DNA of 64,000 nt from Aurelia coerulea (Eukaryota; Cnidaria; Scyphozoa; Semaeostomeae; Ulmaridae): assembly GCA_039566865.1 (NCBI GenBank), contig CM076959.1, positions 5,935,501 to 5,999,500 on the forward strand, read 5' to 3'. The stretch's first letter is position 1; each line of letters begins with the position of its first letter. Both the position numbers and the translations under genes were made by a program. This document shows, in pieces, positions 44,938 through 55,077 of this stretch. The notes beneath the pieces were generated by a model that saw only the letters and a list, made by a program, of their open reading frames with translations, did not search any database and had not been told where the DNA came from.

Positions 44938-47900
44938 CCCCTTTACATTTAAAATTGAAAACAAATACACTGTACTGGAACCTTCAGAACCCAATTTTAA
45001 GATAGGGGTTTAGCAGGAGAATTAAAGTCTATAGGAAAATAATACTGAGACCTTTTCCGTACCCTATACTTTTAAACTTCAATACAGAAACACTGTACTG
45101 GAACCTTCGGAACCCTTGGTACCTTCGGAACCCGATTTCAAGATAAGGGTTTAGCAGGAGAATTAAAGTCTATAGGAAAATATTACTGGAACCTTTTCGG
45201 TACCCAGCATTTTAAAAATTCAATACAGAAACCCTGTACTGGAACCTTTGGAACCCTTGGTACCTTCGGAACCCGATTTCAAGAGAAGGGTTTAGCAGGA
45301 GAAATATACAGTATATAGGAAGATAATACTGGAACCTTTTCGGTACCTTACACTTTTGAAATTCAATACAGAAACACTGTACTGGAACCTTCGGAACCCG
45401 ATTTTAAGAAAGGGATTTAGCAGGAGAATTGAAGTACCGGGTGTCCCAAAGTGATGTATTATCGTTTGATTGCTTATATCTCCATAACCATTGCAGAAGG
45501 GCTAAATTGTATTTGAGGATGTTGGCTTTGGTTTAGGTCAATTTCTTCATGTCGAAAAGAAGATCGATAAACCTGCTCAAATTCGAGCCTTAGATAGCAT
45601 GAAAAAGAAACGGCCTTCTTTGCCAGTCAACATTTTAGATGTGATGCAAAAAGCTGAACTTATATGTCGTTCATAGAATATATGGCGTTCAGAGAATACG
45701 AATTCAGTTAATACTGAGTTCAGAGAATATGAATACGAGTTCAGCCTTTTGCATCACATCTAAAATGCTGACTGGAAAAATAGGCCGTTTCTTTCTCGTG
45801 CCATCTAAGGCTTGAATTTGAGGAAGTTTATCAATCTTCTTTTCAACACGAAAACACCTCGGTAAATCCGCAACCAACATCTTAAAATACAATTTAGCCT
45901 CTAGGCAATCAAATAAAACAAAGTTTTTGAAAACCGGTTCATTGGTTATGGACATGTAAGCACTCAAACAATAATGCATCATTTTGGGACACCCGGTATA
46001 TCGTAAAATAACAATGGAACCTTTTCGTACCTTATACTTTTAAAATTAAATGCAAAAAGACTATACTGGAACCTTCGGAACCCTTGGTACCTTCGGAACG
46101 CGACTTCAAGAAAAGGGTTTAGCAGGAGAATTAAATTATATAGGAAAATAATACTGGAACCTTTTCGGTATCTTATACTTTTAAAATTCAATACAGAAAC
46201 GCTGTACTGGAACCTTCGGAACCCTTTGTACCTTCAGAACCCAATTTCAAGAAAGGGATTTAGCAGGAGAATTAGAGTATATAGGAAAATGATATTGGAA
46301 CTTTTTCGGTACTTTATACTTTTAAAATTCAATACAGAAACACTGTACTGGAACCTTCGGAACCCTTGGTACCTTCGGAACCCGATTTCAAGAAAGGGGT
46401 TTAGCAGGAGAATTGACGTTGTTATGAAAATAATACTGGGACCTTTTCGGTACCTTGCACTCTTAACATTCAATACAGAAACACTGTACTGGAACCTTCG
46501 GAACCCGACTTCAAGAAAAGGGTTTAGCAGGAGAATTAAAGTATATCGGAAAATAATACTGGAACCTTTTCGGTACCTTATACTTTTAAAGTTCAATACA
46601 GAAACACTGTACTGGAACCTTCGGAACCCTTGGTACCTTCGAAACCCGATTTCAAGAAAGGGATTTAGCAGGAGAATTAAAGTATATAGGAAAATAATAT
46701 TGCAACCTTTTCGGTACCTTATACTTTTAAAATTCAATACAGAAACACTGTACTGGAACCTTCGGAACCCTTGGTACCTTAGGAACCCGATTTCAAGAAA
46801 GGGATTTAGCAGGAGAATTAAAGTATATAGGAAAATAATATTGGAACCTTTTTCGGTACCTTATACTTTTAAAATTCAATACAGAAACACTGTACTGGAA
46901 CCTTCGGAACCCTTGGTACCTTAGGAACCCGATTTCAAGAAAGGGATTTAGCAGGAGAATTAAAGTATATAGGAAAATAATATTGGAACCTTTTCGGTAC
47001 CTTATACTTTTAAAATTCAATACAGAAACACTGTACTGGAACCTTCGGAACCCTTGGTACCTTCGGAACCCGATTTCAAGAAATGGATTTAGCTGGAGAA
47101 TTAAAGTATATCGGAAAATAATACTGGATCCTTTTCGGTACCTTATACTTTTAAAGTTCAATACAGAAACACTGTACTGGAACCTTCGGAACCCTTGGTA
47201 CCTTAGGAACCCGATTTCAAGAAAGGGATTTAGCAGGAGAATTAAAGTATATAGGAAGATAATATTGGAACTTTTTCGGTACCTTATACTTTTAAAGTTC
47301 AATACAGAAACACTGTACTGGAACCTTCGGAACACTTGGTACCTTCGGAACCCGATTTCAAGAAAGGGATTTAGCTGGAGAATTAAAGTATATCGGAAAA
47401 TAACACTGGATCCTTTTCGGTACCTTATACTTTTAAAGTTCAATACAGAAACACTGTACTGGAACCTTCGGAACCCTTTGTACCTTCAGAACCCAATTTC
47501 AAGAAAGGGATTTAGCAGGAGAATTAAAGTATATAGGAAAATGATATTGGAACTTTTTCGGTACTTTATACTTTTAAAATTCAATACAGAAACACTGTAC
47601 TGGAACCTTCGGAACCCTTGGTACCTTCGGAACCCGATTTCAAGAAAGGGGTTTAGCAGGAGAATTGACGTTGTTATGAAAATATTACTGGAACCTTTTC
47701 GGTACCTTACACTCTTAACATTCAATACAGAAACACTGTACTGGAACCTTCGGAACCCGACTTCAAGAAAAGGGTTTAGCAGGAGAATTAAAGTATATCG
47801 GAAAATAATACTGGAACCTTTTCGGTACCTTATACTTTTAAAGTTCAATACAGAAACACTGTACTGGAACCTTCGGAACCCTTGGTACCTTCGAAACCCG

Positions 47901-48310
47901 ATTTCAAGAAAGGGATTTAGCAGGAGAATTAAAGTATATAGGAAAATAATATTGCAACCTTTTCGGTACCTTATACTTTTAAAATTCAATACAGAAACAC
48001 TGTACTGGCACCTTCGGAACCCTTGGTACCTTAGGAACCCGATTTCAAGAAAGGGATTTAGCAGGAGAATTAAAGTATATAGGAAAATAATATTGGAACC
48101 TTTTCGGTACCTTATACTTTTAAAGTTCAATACAGAAACACTGTACTGGAACCTTCGGAACCCTTGGTACCTTAGGAACCCGATTTCAAGAAAGGGATTT
48201 AGCAGGAGAATTAAAGTATATAGGAAGATAATATTGGAACTTTTTCGGTACCTTATACTTTTAAAGTTCAATACAGAAACACTGTACTGGAACCTTCGGA
48301 ACCCTTGGTA
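44930..48310 (-). repeat. 141-bp satellite array, inverted relative to the first
   Basis: The unit contains ggaaccttcggaacccttgg, taccttcggaacccgatttc, aagaaagggatttagcagga, gaattaaagtatatagg, ggaaccttttcggtacctta and aatacagaaacactgtactg. About 20 units are seen; some lack the second taccttcggaaccc block. Since 141 divides by three, several frames stay open on both strands (up to 480 codons). The array is interrupted by a MITE at 45437-45996. Confidence 0.9.
45437..45996. mobile_element. Palindromic TA-flanked MITE inserted in the satellite
   Basis: Left TA|CCGGGTGTCCCAAA and right TTTGGGACACCCGG|TA. Most of the 560 bp folds back (for example acattttagatgtgatgcaaa against tttgcatcacatctaaaatg). 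Sister satellite units show the uninterrupted site (aattaaagtatatcgg), proving insertion at TA. Open frames on either strand mirror each other and are not genes. Confidence 0.88.
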
Positions 48311-48496
48311 CCATGGTCTTTATAGGGAGTGCAAACTTGCATCAACGCCAAAAATGCTTTGTAAGAGGAACTATAAATTTGTTCTTGTTGTTTGTATGAT
48401 TTTGGCAAATAATATTCGACATTAATGCTCTATTGTTATGCAAATTAGAATTTCTATTCCAGCCAATCACAGAGCATCTTATCTAAACTTCAGCAA

Positions 48497-48512
48497 GACC
48501 CTAACGGGCCAG
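48497..48512. repeat. 16-bp flanking direct repeat, right
   Basis: GACCCTAACGGGCCAG follows the right terminal repeat (cttcagcaa). It is identical to 41618-41633. Confidence 0.75.
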
Positions 48513-48557
48513 ACCCTAGGGGAATACCCATTACTTTCCTTCCAGCGTTTGTTTGCA

Positions 48558-48610
48558 ATGGCGGCCAACCCAGAAGTTTGGCTCCAAAGTGAGATAAGGC
48601 AGTCACTGCT
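48558..48610 (+). CDS. Candidate first exon of a host gene
   Basis: An ATG in good context (gcaATGGCGG) opens MAANPEVWLQSEIRQSLL and runs into a strong GTAAGT donor after 53 nt. The leader includes a pyrimidine-rich stretch. This is the shape of a 5' coding exon, but no second exon was recognised before the SINE at 49150. It may belong to a gene extending to the right with mobile elements in its introns, or be chance. Confidence 0.35.
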
Positions 48611-49149
48611 GTAAGTAAATTCTACCTTCTGGATGCCACAACAAATGCAAAAATGCATATTATTAAATCGTCCAACCAGCAGACAAACTTTAATCCAGCC
48701 TCAAGCCATTGCCCACTGGGCCTAAGCATTTAACTACATGGCCTACATATTTTACCTTTCTGCCTTGCTTGGTGATTCAAGCTGTTGCAATGACGTCGTG
48801 ATGCCAGCCACTTTGTATTCCATCTCCACAATCTCAATTTCTGGACTTGATTCTGGCTTTTCAAGTGCAAGTTAGTTTGGGACTGCAAAATCATTTAGCA
48901 GGCAGCTTTTTCATAACATATTTGTTCGTAATGTTTATTGTGAAGGTGGTAATTGGCAGATATATGGGGTAAGGCGATCTCGAAAGAGAGCGTGATGATT
49001 TTGGGAATGTTAATACAGAACCATTCTCTCAAATCACGCATTGACCCGGGCATTGAACCAACTTGTTTTTGGTAAATCCCATGATCACAATATTGCATTT
49101 CAGAATGTGCATCTGTGTGCATTTGTTTTCTCGTATCATGAAGGTGTTG
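48611..49149. other. Possible intron or intergenic sequence
   Basis: No coding signal is seen on either strand. The 148-codon minus-strand frame at 48895-49341 overlaps the SINE and is rejected. Confidence 0.35.
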
Positions 49150-49330
49150 TGGCACAGTGGTGTAATCCTCTGACTTTGCAGCCAGAACAGTCAGGCGGCG
49201 TGGGTTCGATACCCGGTAGGACCCCATCACTTGAGCGTCATGACAAGGGGTCGCGGACTCGATTAGGTCTGCTCTATTTCTGCGATCCCAGCGCTTGGCG
49301 CTGAAAAACGCAACTTCACCTTCACCTTCA
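49150..49330 (+). repeat. tRNA-derived SINE
   Basis: The head has an A-box (tggcacagtgg, 49150-49160) and a B-box (ggttcgatacc, 49203-49213) at tRNA spacing, so an internal RNA polymerase III promoter is present. The body has gacaaggggtcgcggactcg. The 3' tail is repeated ttcacc/accttc. The same family is at 8905-9086. Mobilisation would need a partner LINE. Confidence 0.8.
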
Positions 49331-49930
49331 TGTGCACTCACCTTTTACAGGGCCGTAGGAAGCAGCTTCTGATTGGGGGAATTGTTCTTAGAACAATAGA
49401 GAACAATACATCTAATTAATACTTGTGGTGTGGCACCATTGTTTTCAAAAATTATTTGGGGGCTTAAACCCCCCCTGCCCCCCATTTCTTACCGGCCTGC
49501 ATTTTTATAAGAAATAGCTCATAAGAAACAGTAGGCTAAAATTTTCAAAAAATAATACTACCCCACTTCCTGTATCAAAATACTAAGAAACGATTTCTTA
49601 TCGAAAAAGATGAGTGTAACCCATATTTTAGAAGATACATGTGACCAACTCCCCCTAATAACTTTCTGGGGCCACCGTGGGAGCTAACAAAGTCCCTAAA
49701 TATTACCTACGTGCCTGATCAATTTAAACTCTAAGCGTTGAGATGAACTTGCAGCTTGAAGGCTGCGCACTCTGAAAGCTTCTCTCCTATGAACTCAGTT
49801 GAGTGGGCTTGAGTGTGTCGCAGAACATGTGTGAATTTGAGGGTCACTCATTCGCAAACGTGTGCAAGATTTTTTCAGAACATAGGCCTAAGGATTTCGT
49901 GTACGAGATATTTTTGAGTGAAATTCCCAG
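49331..49930. other. Unassigned, with aagaaac-rich remnant
   Basis: A C-rich stretch near 49470 and words like cataagaaacagtaggct (also near 58290) suggest an old MITE. No gene is seen. Confidence 0.35.
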
Positions 49931-50221
49931 GATGGTAAAGCCACGCAGCAAATAATTGTCCGGTTCACGACATGGCGACACAGAACCGCTGTTTATAGAG
50001 CTCGCAAAAGTGCCTCTGAAGCCAAAATTCGTCTCGATCTTACGAAACATAGGTTGAACTTGCTAATTTTAGCAAACGAAGTGCTAAAACCGCACAAGGA
50101 CTGGTATGCTTTTGCCAATGTTAACTGCAGAACTCGGGTGAAAATTGGTGACAAATATAGCTCCTTCGAATCAAAAGAAGAATTAGAAAAACTAATAAGT
50201 GAAGCCAGTAAAGCAGAGTAA
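49931..50221 (+). pseudogene. ORF1 C-terminal domain remnant of a non-LTR retrotransposon
   Basis: The frame of 97 codons (TAA at 50219) reads IIVRFTTWRHRTAVYRARK, then KIRLDLTKHRLNLLILANEV, WYAFANVNCRTRVKI and SKEELEKLI. This order (I-I-V-R-F, R-x-x-VY-x-A-R-K, L-T-x-x-R, N-x-NC-x-x-R) is typical of the nucleic-acid-binding ORF1 proteins of L1/CR1-type elements. An in-frame TGA lies just upstream, so the N-terminal part is gone. It may come from a different element than the ORF at 51310. Confidence 0.55.
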
Positions 50222-51309
50222 CTCTTTCCGTATTCTTTTCCGAAGAAAAGGTTGTATATATTTTATTAATTCCTAAAATATCTATTGGACTGGATGCCAT
50301 GTGAAATTTGCGAAATCGCAGAATTCATGATAAAAACACTGTAATTGATTTATTCGCGGACGGTTTCGGGTGGCATCCGGTTTGAGACAGACTGTTTGAG
50401 ATTAGTTAATTGGTTTATTACAGAACTTTGTTCCTTCTGCTTCGCGTGCCGGAAATAATTCTGTGAGACCCCACAAGCGGCGAAAATTTTCGTTATTTCA
50501 AGTTTTTTTCACCCTCAGGGTTGGTTCTCACTTGATGCGGTTTTGTTTGTGCGTTGCGCCGCGCGCGGTGAGGTTGTTGGGTTGGTCTGGCTTTTGTCTC
50601 GCTGCGGCGCTTCGTCGTTGTTTGGCGTGAGTCAGTGGCGGCGCTTGGGCGTCGTTCTTGGCTCATTCCGGATGGTGGTGGGGCGCTGCGGTGTGGTGGG
50701 GTCGGATTGGCTTTGCTTTGTCGCGCTTGCCGCGTCGTGCGGATCGAATCGTGTCAGGTGTAAATTCAGCTTTATAGTTTACACTCGTTAATCGCGTCGC
50801 TGCAGGGAGATCTCTTGCGCGCGGAGAAAGGGACACAGTCCAGTTGTGTTTACAGTTGCTTTTATTCAACTAAAAATATATTTTTGAAAACATATCTCTT
50901 AGGAATTGCATCTCAAGATTGCATGGTCCCAATGGAAAATTTTATGAGAGCCTTGAAGATGCTCCTTTTAATTTAATTCCCATGAAAGGACATACAATTT
51001 TTATTACTTTCTAGTCAGAGTCGATCGAATTCCAATGAAAATTTCAAAAGCCAATTGGAAAAAGATAATTTTGCATGCATTCAGCAACAAAACTTGCCCT
51101 ATGCATTATCAGTGTTATACATTCTTTTTCAGCAACATGTTTGTTTATCTGTTTTTCTTAGATCTTTGTTGTATTTATTATGACTTTTTTATGTATTTAT
51201 TTTTGTCTCGTGCATTGAAAGACTTCGGTACCCCTAAGCGCTGTGCAAGGAAGCCTATTGTGAAGATGTGCAGAAATACGAGTGACCAAGGAGATCACAG
51301 CTCTGTTAA
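50222..51309 (+). promoter_or_regulatory. Likely 5' UTR and internal promoter of the 2A-bearing retrotransposon
   Basis: A GC-rich stretch (about 50520-50830, with gcgccgcgcgcgg) stands out sharply from the AT-rich surroundings. It could serve as the promoter region at the 5' end of the element. The exact 5' boundary and a target duplication were not found. Open frames here (50543-50791 +, 51035-51319 +) are not recognised. Confidence 0.35.
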
Positions 51310-54300
51310 ATGCCCATAGGTATTGACCAGTGGCGTGCAGGAATAGCTCTTTGCAAGTTCCGACTAATTTCTAAGGTTTGCTTTCATCGATCATTCACAG
51401 GGCTCTTGTTCTCTTTGTGGTATTGCATTGCCTACTTGTACCTCTTCATTTGGTCATCCGTTGTAACACTCCCCTTGGCTGTCATGGTCACTGCACTGTT
51501 CTCCTACTTCTCTCCGTACACATGTTGGTTTAATACATCTTCTTTTAAAGTGAATGAATTGCAGGATATTGTTCTTAATTTTACAAAAATATCTCTATAC
51601 TTTCAGGCCACCATTTGCTTTGCCCTGTCTTTCTTAGCCAACTTTCTGATCCACAATATGCGTGCTCTTATCAAATATCCTCTGTACCGGAAACGATGTA
51701 TTTACTTACTGCAAAGTGTGCTACACTTGATACTAACAATAGAATACATAAGCTTTCTTCTTTATGGGAAAACATTTTCGCTAAAAGTTCTGCTAATGTT
51801 GTCAGGTGACATTGAGTCAAATCCAGGCCCTCAAATTGACAACTGTTTGAAATTTTTCCACTGGAATTTGAATAGCATTTGTGCAAGGAACAAGGTAAAA
51901 ATATCACTGATTGAGGCTTACAACTCCCTCCATCGATTTGATGTTATAGCAGTTTCCGAGTCAATGCTTGACAGTTCTGTTAGCAATGATGACATCCTCA
52001 TTGAGGGTTTCAGCAGGGAAATTTATCGCAGTGATCACCCAAGCAACACTAAGCTCGGTGGGGTATGTCTGTACTTCAGGGAGGGTCTACCAATAAAACG
52101 TAGGATTGATCTTGAACTGCTTCAAGAAATCATTGTTTCTGAAATTACCATTGCACGGAAGAAAATCTTTCTTGTAGCTGTTTACCGTAGCCCCAGTCAA
52201 AATAGTGAGCAATTTGAAAACTTCGTTGACAGACTGCAGACGACACTGGACCTACTCCGTAGGGAAAGGCCATACACAGTGATTGTGACTGGAGATTTTA
52301 ATTGCAGATCCTCTCAATGGTGGGCAGAGGATATGGAAAGCCCTGAAGGGACTGCTCTGGAGGAATTAATTGAATCAAATAACTTATATCAATTAATTGA
52401 TGAACCAACTAACATAAGGGGTGAAGGCATGTCATGTATTGACCTCGTTATAACTGACCAACCTAATATGTTTGTTGAACACGGGGTACACCCATCGCTG
52501 GATGAACACTGTCAGCATCAGATAATTTATGGAAAATTAAATATTACCATACCCTCTCCACCTCCTTACAAACGAACCGTCTGGGATTACTCAAAGTCTG
52601 ATACCAAAGCGATAAGAGATGAGATTCAAGAAATTGACTGGGTTTCTCGATTTACTGCTCTCAGTTCGGATGAAATGACAGAGTGTTTCACTCGTATTCT
52701 TGTATCCACTATAACTAAAAATATACCAAATAAAGTCGTTAAGATTGACGACAAGGATCCACCGTGGATAACTCCTGGTCTTAAATCAGCAATCATACGC
52801 AAACACCGAGTTTACAAAAGATTTGTACAACGTGGGAGGAGGCAGGAGGATTGGGCACTAGTTAAAACTGTCCGGAACGAAACTTCAAAATTAATTACTA
52901 GCACCAAAGAGGATTACTATTTGAGTCTAGGCAGAAAGTTGGCTGATCCAGGTCAGGGTGTCAAAGCGTACTGGTCGGCTCTGAACAGATTAATAAACAA
53001 AAAGAAAGTAGTCAATATTCCGCCTTTATTGGAGAACGGAATTTTTGTGGCTAATGTACAGGCTAAAGCTAATGTTTTCAACGATTTTTTTGTTGAACAA
53101 TGCTGCACTTTAGCAACTGGGAGTACCCTTCCAGTCTTTCTACCCCGCTGTAACAAAATGCTGCAAAACATTGTTATCGATAGGGATAAGGTTCTTAAGT
53201 TGATACGTAACCTAAATACTAATAAAGCTCATGGATGTGATGATATCTCAGTATCAATGATAAAAATTTGTGATTGCTCCATTGTCGAGCCCTTGTGCCT
53301 AATCTTTGACAAATGCCTTGATACGGGAAAGTATCCTTCAATATGGAAAAAAGCAAATGTAGTTCCTGTACACAAAAAGGGTAGTCGACAATGCAAAAAG
53401 AACTATCGACCAATTTCTTTGCTTCCAATATTTGGAAAAATGTTTGAAAAATTGATCTATGATTATATTTATGAGCACCTGTGCGACAACGGACTGTTAA
53501 CACCACATCAATCGGGTTTCCGTCCAGGTGATTCGACAGTCAACCAGTTGTTGGCAATAAGTCATAAAATCTATTGCGCCTTTGACGATATTCCAAGTAA
53601 AGAAACAAGGGCTGTTTTTCTTGACCTATCTAAGGCCTTTGACAGAGTTTGGCACGAGGGCTTACTGTATAAACTGGAATGCAGTGGGATATCTGGAAGC
53701 CTCCTTGCACTAATTCGCGATTTTCTTGCAAACCGTGAACAACGTGTTCTATTAAATGGGAAAAACTCAGAATGGGCAACAATTTCTGCTGGAGTACCTC
53801 AAGGCTCGGTTTTAGGACCCTTGTTTTTTCTTGTCTACATAAATGACCTTGTTGATGACTTAAAGAGTGATGTTAAGATCTTTGCTGACGACACATCTCT
53901 ATTTTCTGTTGTGAATGATGTAGCCAGAACTGCCGAAGAACTAAACAGTGATTTAGAGACAGTTAATATGTGGGCATGGCAATGGAAAATGCAGTTTAAT
54001 GCTGACAAAACTGTTGAACTCATCTTCTCCACAAAAAGAGTTAAACCCTTTCATCCCCCTCTAATGTTAGGAAATGATGTGGTAACAGAAAAGGCCGAGC
54101 ATAAGCACCTTGGCATGATTCTGGATCCCAAGCTGGATTTCCAGAGTCATATCAAGGAAGCTATCTTAAAGGCAAGACGAGGAATTGGATTAATACGACA
54201 TATTTCTAATTATGTTTCTAGGGACGTTCTTAATCAAATGTACAAGCTTTATGTTAGACCTCATTTAGATTATGGTGACATTGTCTACCACAGGCATGAC

Positions 54301-55077
54301 CCTGAGATGCTCCAAAGCTTCACGCGTAAGATAGAACAAACTCAATATTTGGCTGCCTTGGCGGTGACCGGTGCATGGAGAGGTACAAATAGGCAAAGGC
54401 TGTATGAAGAACTGGGGTGGGAAAGTCTCTATCAGAGGAGATGGTATAGACGCTTGTGCCATTTTTTTAAATTAAAGAACTCACACCATCCTGAGTATTT
54501 GTATGCAGAAATTCCTCCTGAGCGTCAAGTCATGTACAACCTCAGAAGTGCACGTCTGTATGAACAAAACATAGGTAGGACTGTCCGGTTCTCAAACACC
54601 TACTTCCAGAATACCTTTTCTGAATGGAACTCGCTCACTCTTGATATTAGAAATTCTACATCAATTGCTGAGTTCAAGCGTAAATTGCTGGGAATCATAA
54701 GGCCTGCTCAAAAGCCTACTTATAATATACATGATATAGCAGGTATTAGACTTCTGACCAAGCTTCGTTTGAATTTTAGTGCCTTAAATGAACACAAATT
54801 TAGGCATAATTTTGAATGTCTGGACCCTATCTGTGCTTGTGGCACAGGCAAAGAAGATAACGAGCATTTTCTCCTGCATTGCCCTCTCTTTGAATTACAG
54901 CGTAGAGATCTCCTTGGTCAGCTCGGGGACCTTCCTGGCATTGACATTGAGAGTTTGGATAGTAAGACTATTTGCGAATTACTACTATTTGGTAGCCCAA
55001 ACGTAAATGTGATTGTGAACAGAATAATTCTGGAAGCGACCATTTCCTTCATCAAATCAACACAGCGATTAGGCTAG
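51310..55077 (+). CDS. CR1/L2-like ORF with 2A peptide, APE endonuclease and reverse transcriptase
   Basis: The 1,255-residue protein copies element RNA into DNA at a nicked target. Residues 1-165 are hydrophobic with several membrane-like segments. Residues 164-174 read MLSGDIESNPGP at the end, a 2A recoding motif (D-I-E-x-N-P-G|P, break between G173 and P174). An APE-type endonuclease follows (FHWNLNSI, AVSES, GDFN at 328-331, CIDLVITD, LDEHCQHQ). The reverse transcriptase has NYRPISLLP (about 697), SGFRPGDSTVNQL, SKAFDRVWH, GVPQGSVLGP and FADD (858-861). A C-terminal C-x-C...H...C knuckle lies near 1171-1188. 2A motifs at this place are known in non-LTR elements of sea urchin, sea anemone, lancelet and molluscs. 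No stop or frameshift interrupts it. Start ATG at 51310 is the first in frame. Confidence 0.9.
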   Translation: MPIGIDQWRAGIALCKFRLISKVCFHRSFTGLLFSLWYCIAYLYLFIWSSVVTLPLAVMVTALFSYFSPYTCWFNTSSFKVNELQDIVLNFTKISLYFQATICFALSFLANFLIHNMRALIKYPLYRKRCIYLLQSVLHLILTIEYISFLLYGKTFSLKVLLMLSGDIESNPGPQIDNCLKFFHWNLNSICARNKVKISLIEAYNSLHRFDVIAVSESMLDSSVSNDDILIEGFSREIYRSDHPSNTKLGGVCLYFREGLPIKRRIDLELLQEIIVSEITIARKKIFLVAVYRSPSQNSEQFENFVDRLQTTLDLLRRERPYTVIVTGDFNCRSSQWWAEDMESPEGTALEELIESNNLYQLIDEPTNIRGEGMSCIDLVITDQPNMFVEHGVHPSLDEHCQHQIIYGKLNITIPSPPPYKRTVWDYSKSDTKAIRDEIQEIDWVSRFTALSSDEMTECFTRILVSTITKNIPNKVVKIDDKDPPWITPGLKSAIIRKHRVYKRFVQRGRRQEDWALVKTVRNETSKLITSTKEDYYLSLGRKLADPGQGVKAYWSALNRLINKKKVVNIPPLLENGIFVANVQAKANVFNDFFVEQCCTLATGSTLPVFLPRCNKMLQNIVIDRDKVLKLIRNLNTNKAHGCDDISVSMIKICDCSIVEPLCLIFDKCLDTGKYPSIWKKANVVPVHKKGSRQCKKNYRPISLLPIFGKMFEKLIYDYIYEHLCDNGLLTPHQSGFRPGDSTVNQLLAISHKIYCAFDDIPSKETRAVFLDLSKAFDRVWHEGLLYKLECSGISGSLLALIRDFLANREQRVLLNGKNSEWATISAGVPQGSVLGPLFFLVYINDLVDDLKSDVKIFADDTSLFSVVNDVARTAEELNSDLETVNMWAWQWKMQFNADKTVELIFSTKRVKPFHPPLMLGNDVVTEKAEHKHLGMILDPKLDFQSHIKEAILKARRGIGLIRHISNYVSRDVLNQMYKLYVRPHLDYGDIVYHRHDPEMLQSFTRKIEQTQYLAALAVTGAWRGTNRQRLYEELGWESLYQRRWYRRLCHFFKLKNSHHPEYLYAEIPPERQVMYNLRSARLYEQNIGRTVRFSNTYFQNTFSEWNSLTLDIRNSTSIAEFKRKLLGIIRPAQKPTYNIHDIAGIRLLTKLRLNFSALNEHKFRHNFECLDPICACGTGKEDNEHFLLHCPLFELQRRDLLGQLGDLPGIDIESLDSKTICELLLFGSPNVNVIVNRIILEATISFIKSTQRLG
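51808..51831 (+). other. 2A ribosome-skipping motif
   Basis: The codons give D-I-E-S-N-P-G-P. By established 2A biology, the ribosome would fail to join G and P in most rounds, releasing the hydrophobic N-terminal part and restarting at Pro for the enzyme part. All conserved positions are present. Confidence 0.88.

Larger units (their letters stand above)
41634..48496. mobile_element. Fold-back element made of two opposed satellite arrays
   Basis: The ends carry a 21-bp inverted repeat starting TTGCTGAAGTTTAGATAAG (left from 41636, right to 48496), bounded by a perfect 16-bp direct repeat. Short unique sequence follows inside each end. The interior is a 122-bp array (41897-44890) and then a 141-bp array (about 44930-48310) running in the opposite sense. 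Both are built on the shared box ggtaccgaaaaggttccagt (reverse: actggaaccttttcggtacc). A hairpin lies at the turn (44896-44937). No transposase is present. The build recalls FB/fold-back elements, but a 16-bp target duplication fits no superfamily I know. Confidence 0.65.

Noticed and set aside
41923..45013. Series of 67-codon frames as a gene family
   Set aside because: Each is one and two-thirds of a 122-bp satellite unit, repeating with the unit. No start signals or functional features.
45704..45982. Coding frame with KKIDKLPQIQALDG
   Set aside because: It lies in a palindromic MITE; the opposite arm gives a mirrored frame.
41897..48310. CRISPR array
   Set aside because: The units are contiguous tandem repeats of 122 or 141 bp without unique spacers, in a eukaryotic genome.
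46226..48425. Long open frames (232 and 480 codons +; 167, 216 and 261 codons -) as genes
   Set aside because: They are translations of a 141-bp satellite unit that divides by three. Frames are open on both strands at once and repeat the same 47 residues.
49150..49230. tRNA gene
   Set aside because: A- and B-boxes are present, but the arms do not form a cloverleaf and the body and tail match a SINE.
50543..50869. Two frames in the GC-rich leader
   Set aside because: Low-complexity G/V/R/S or A/R/T/P translations of a GC-rich segment; open frames are expected by base composition.
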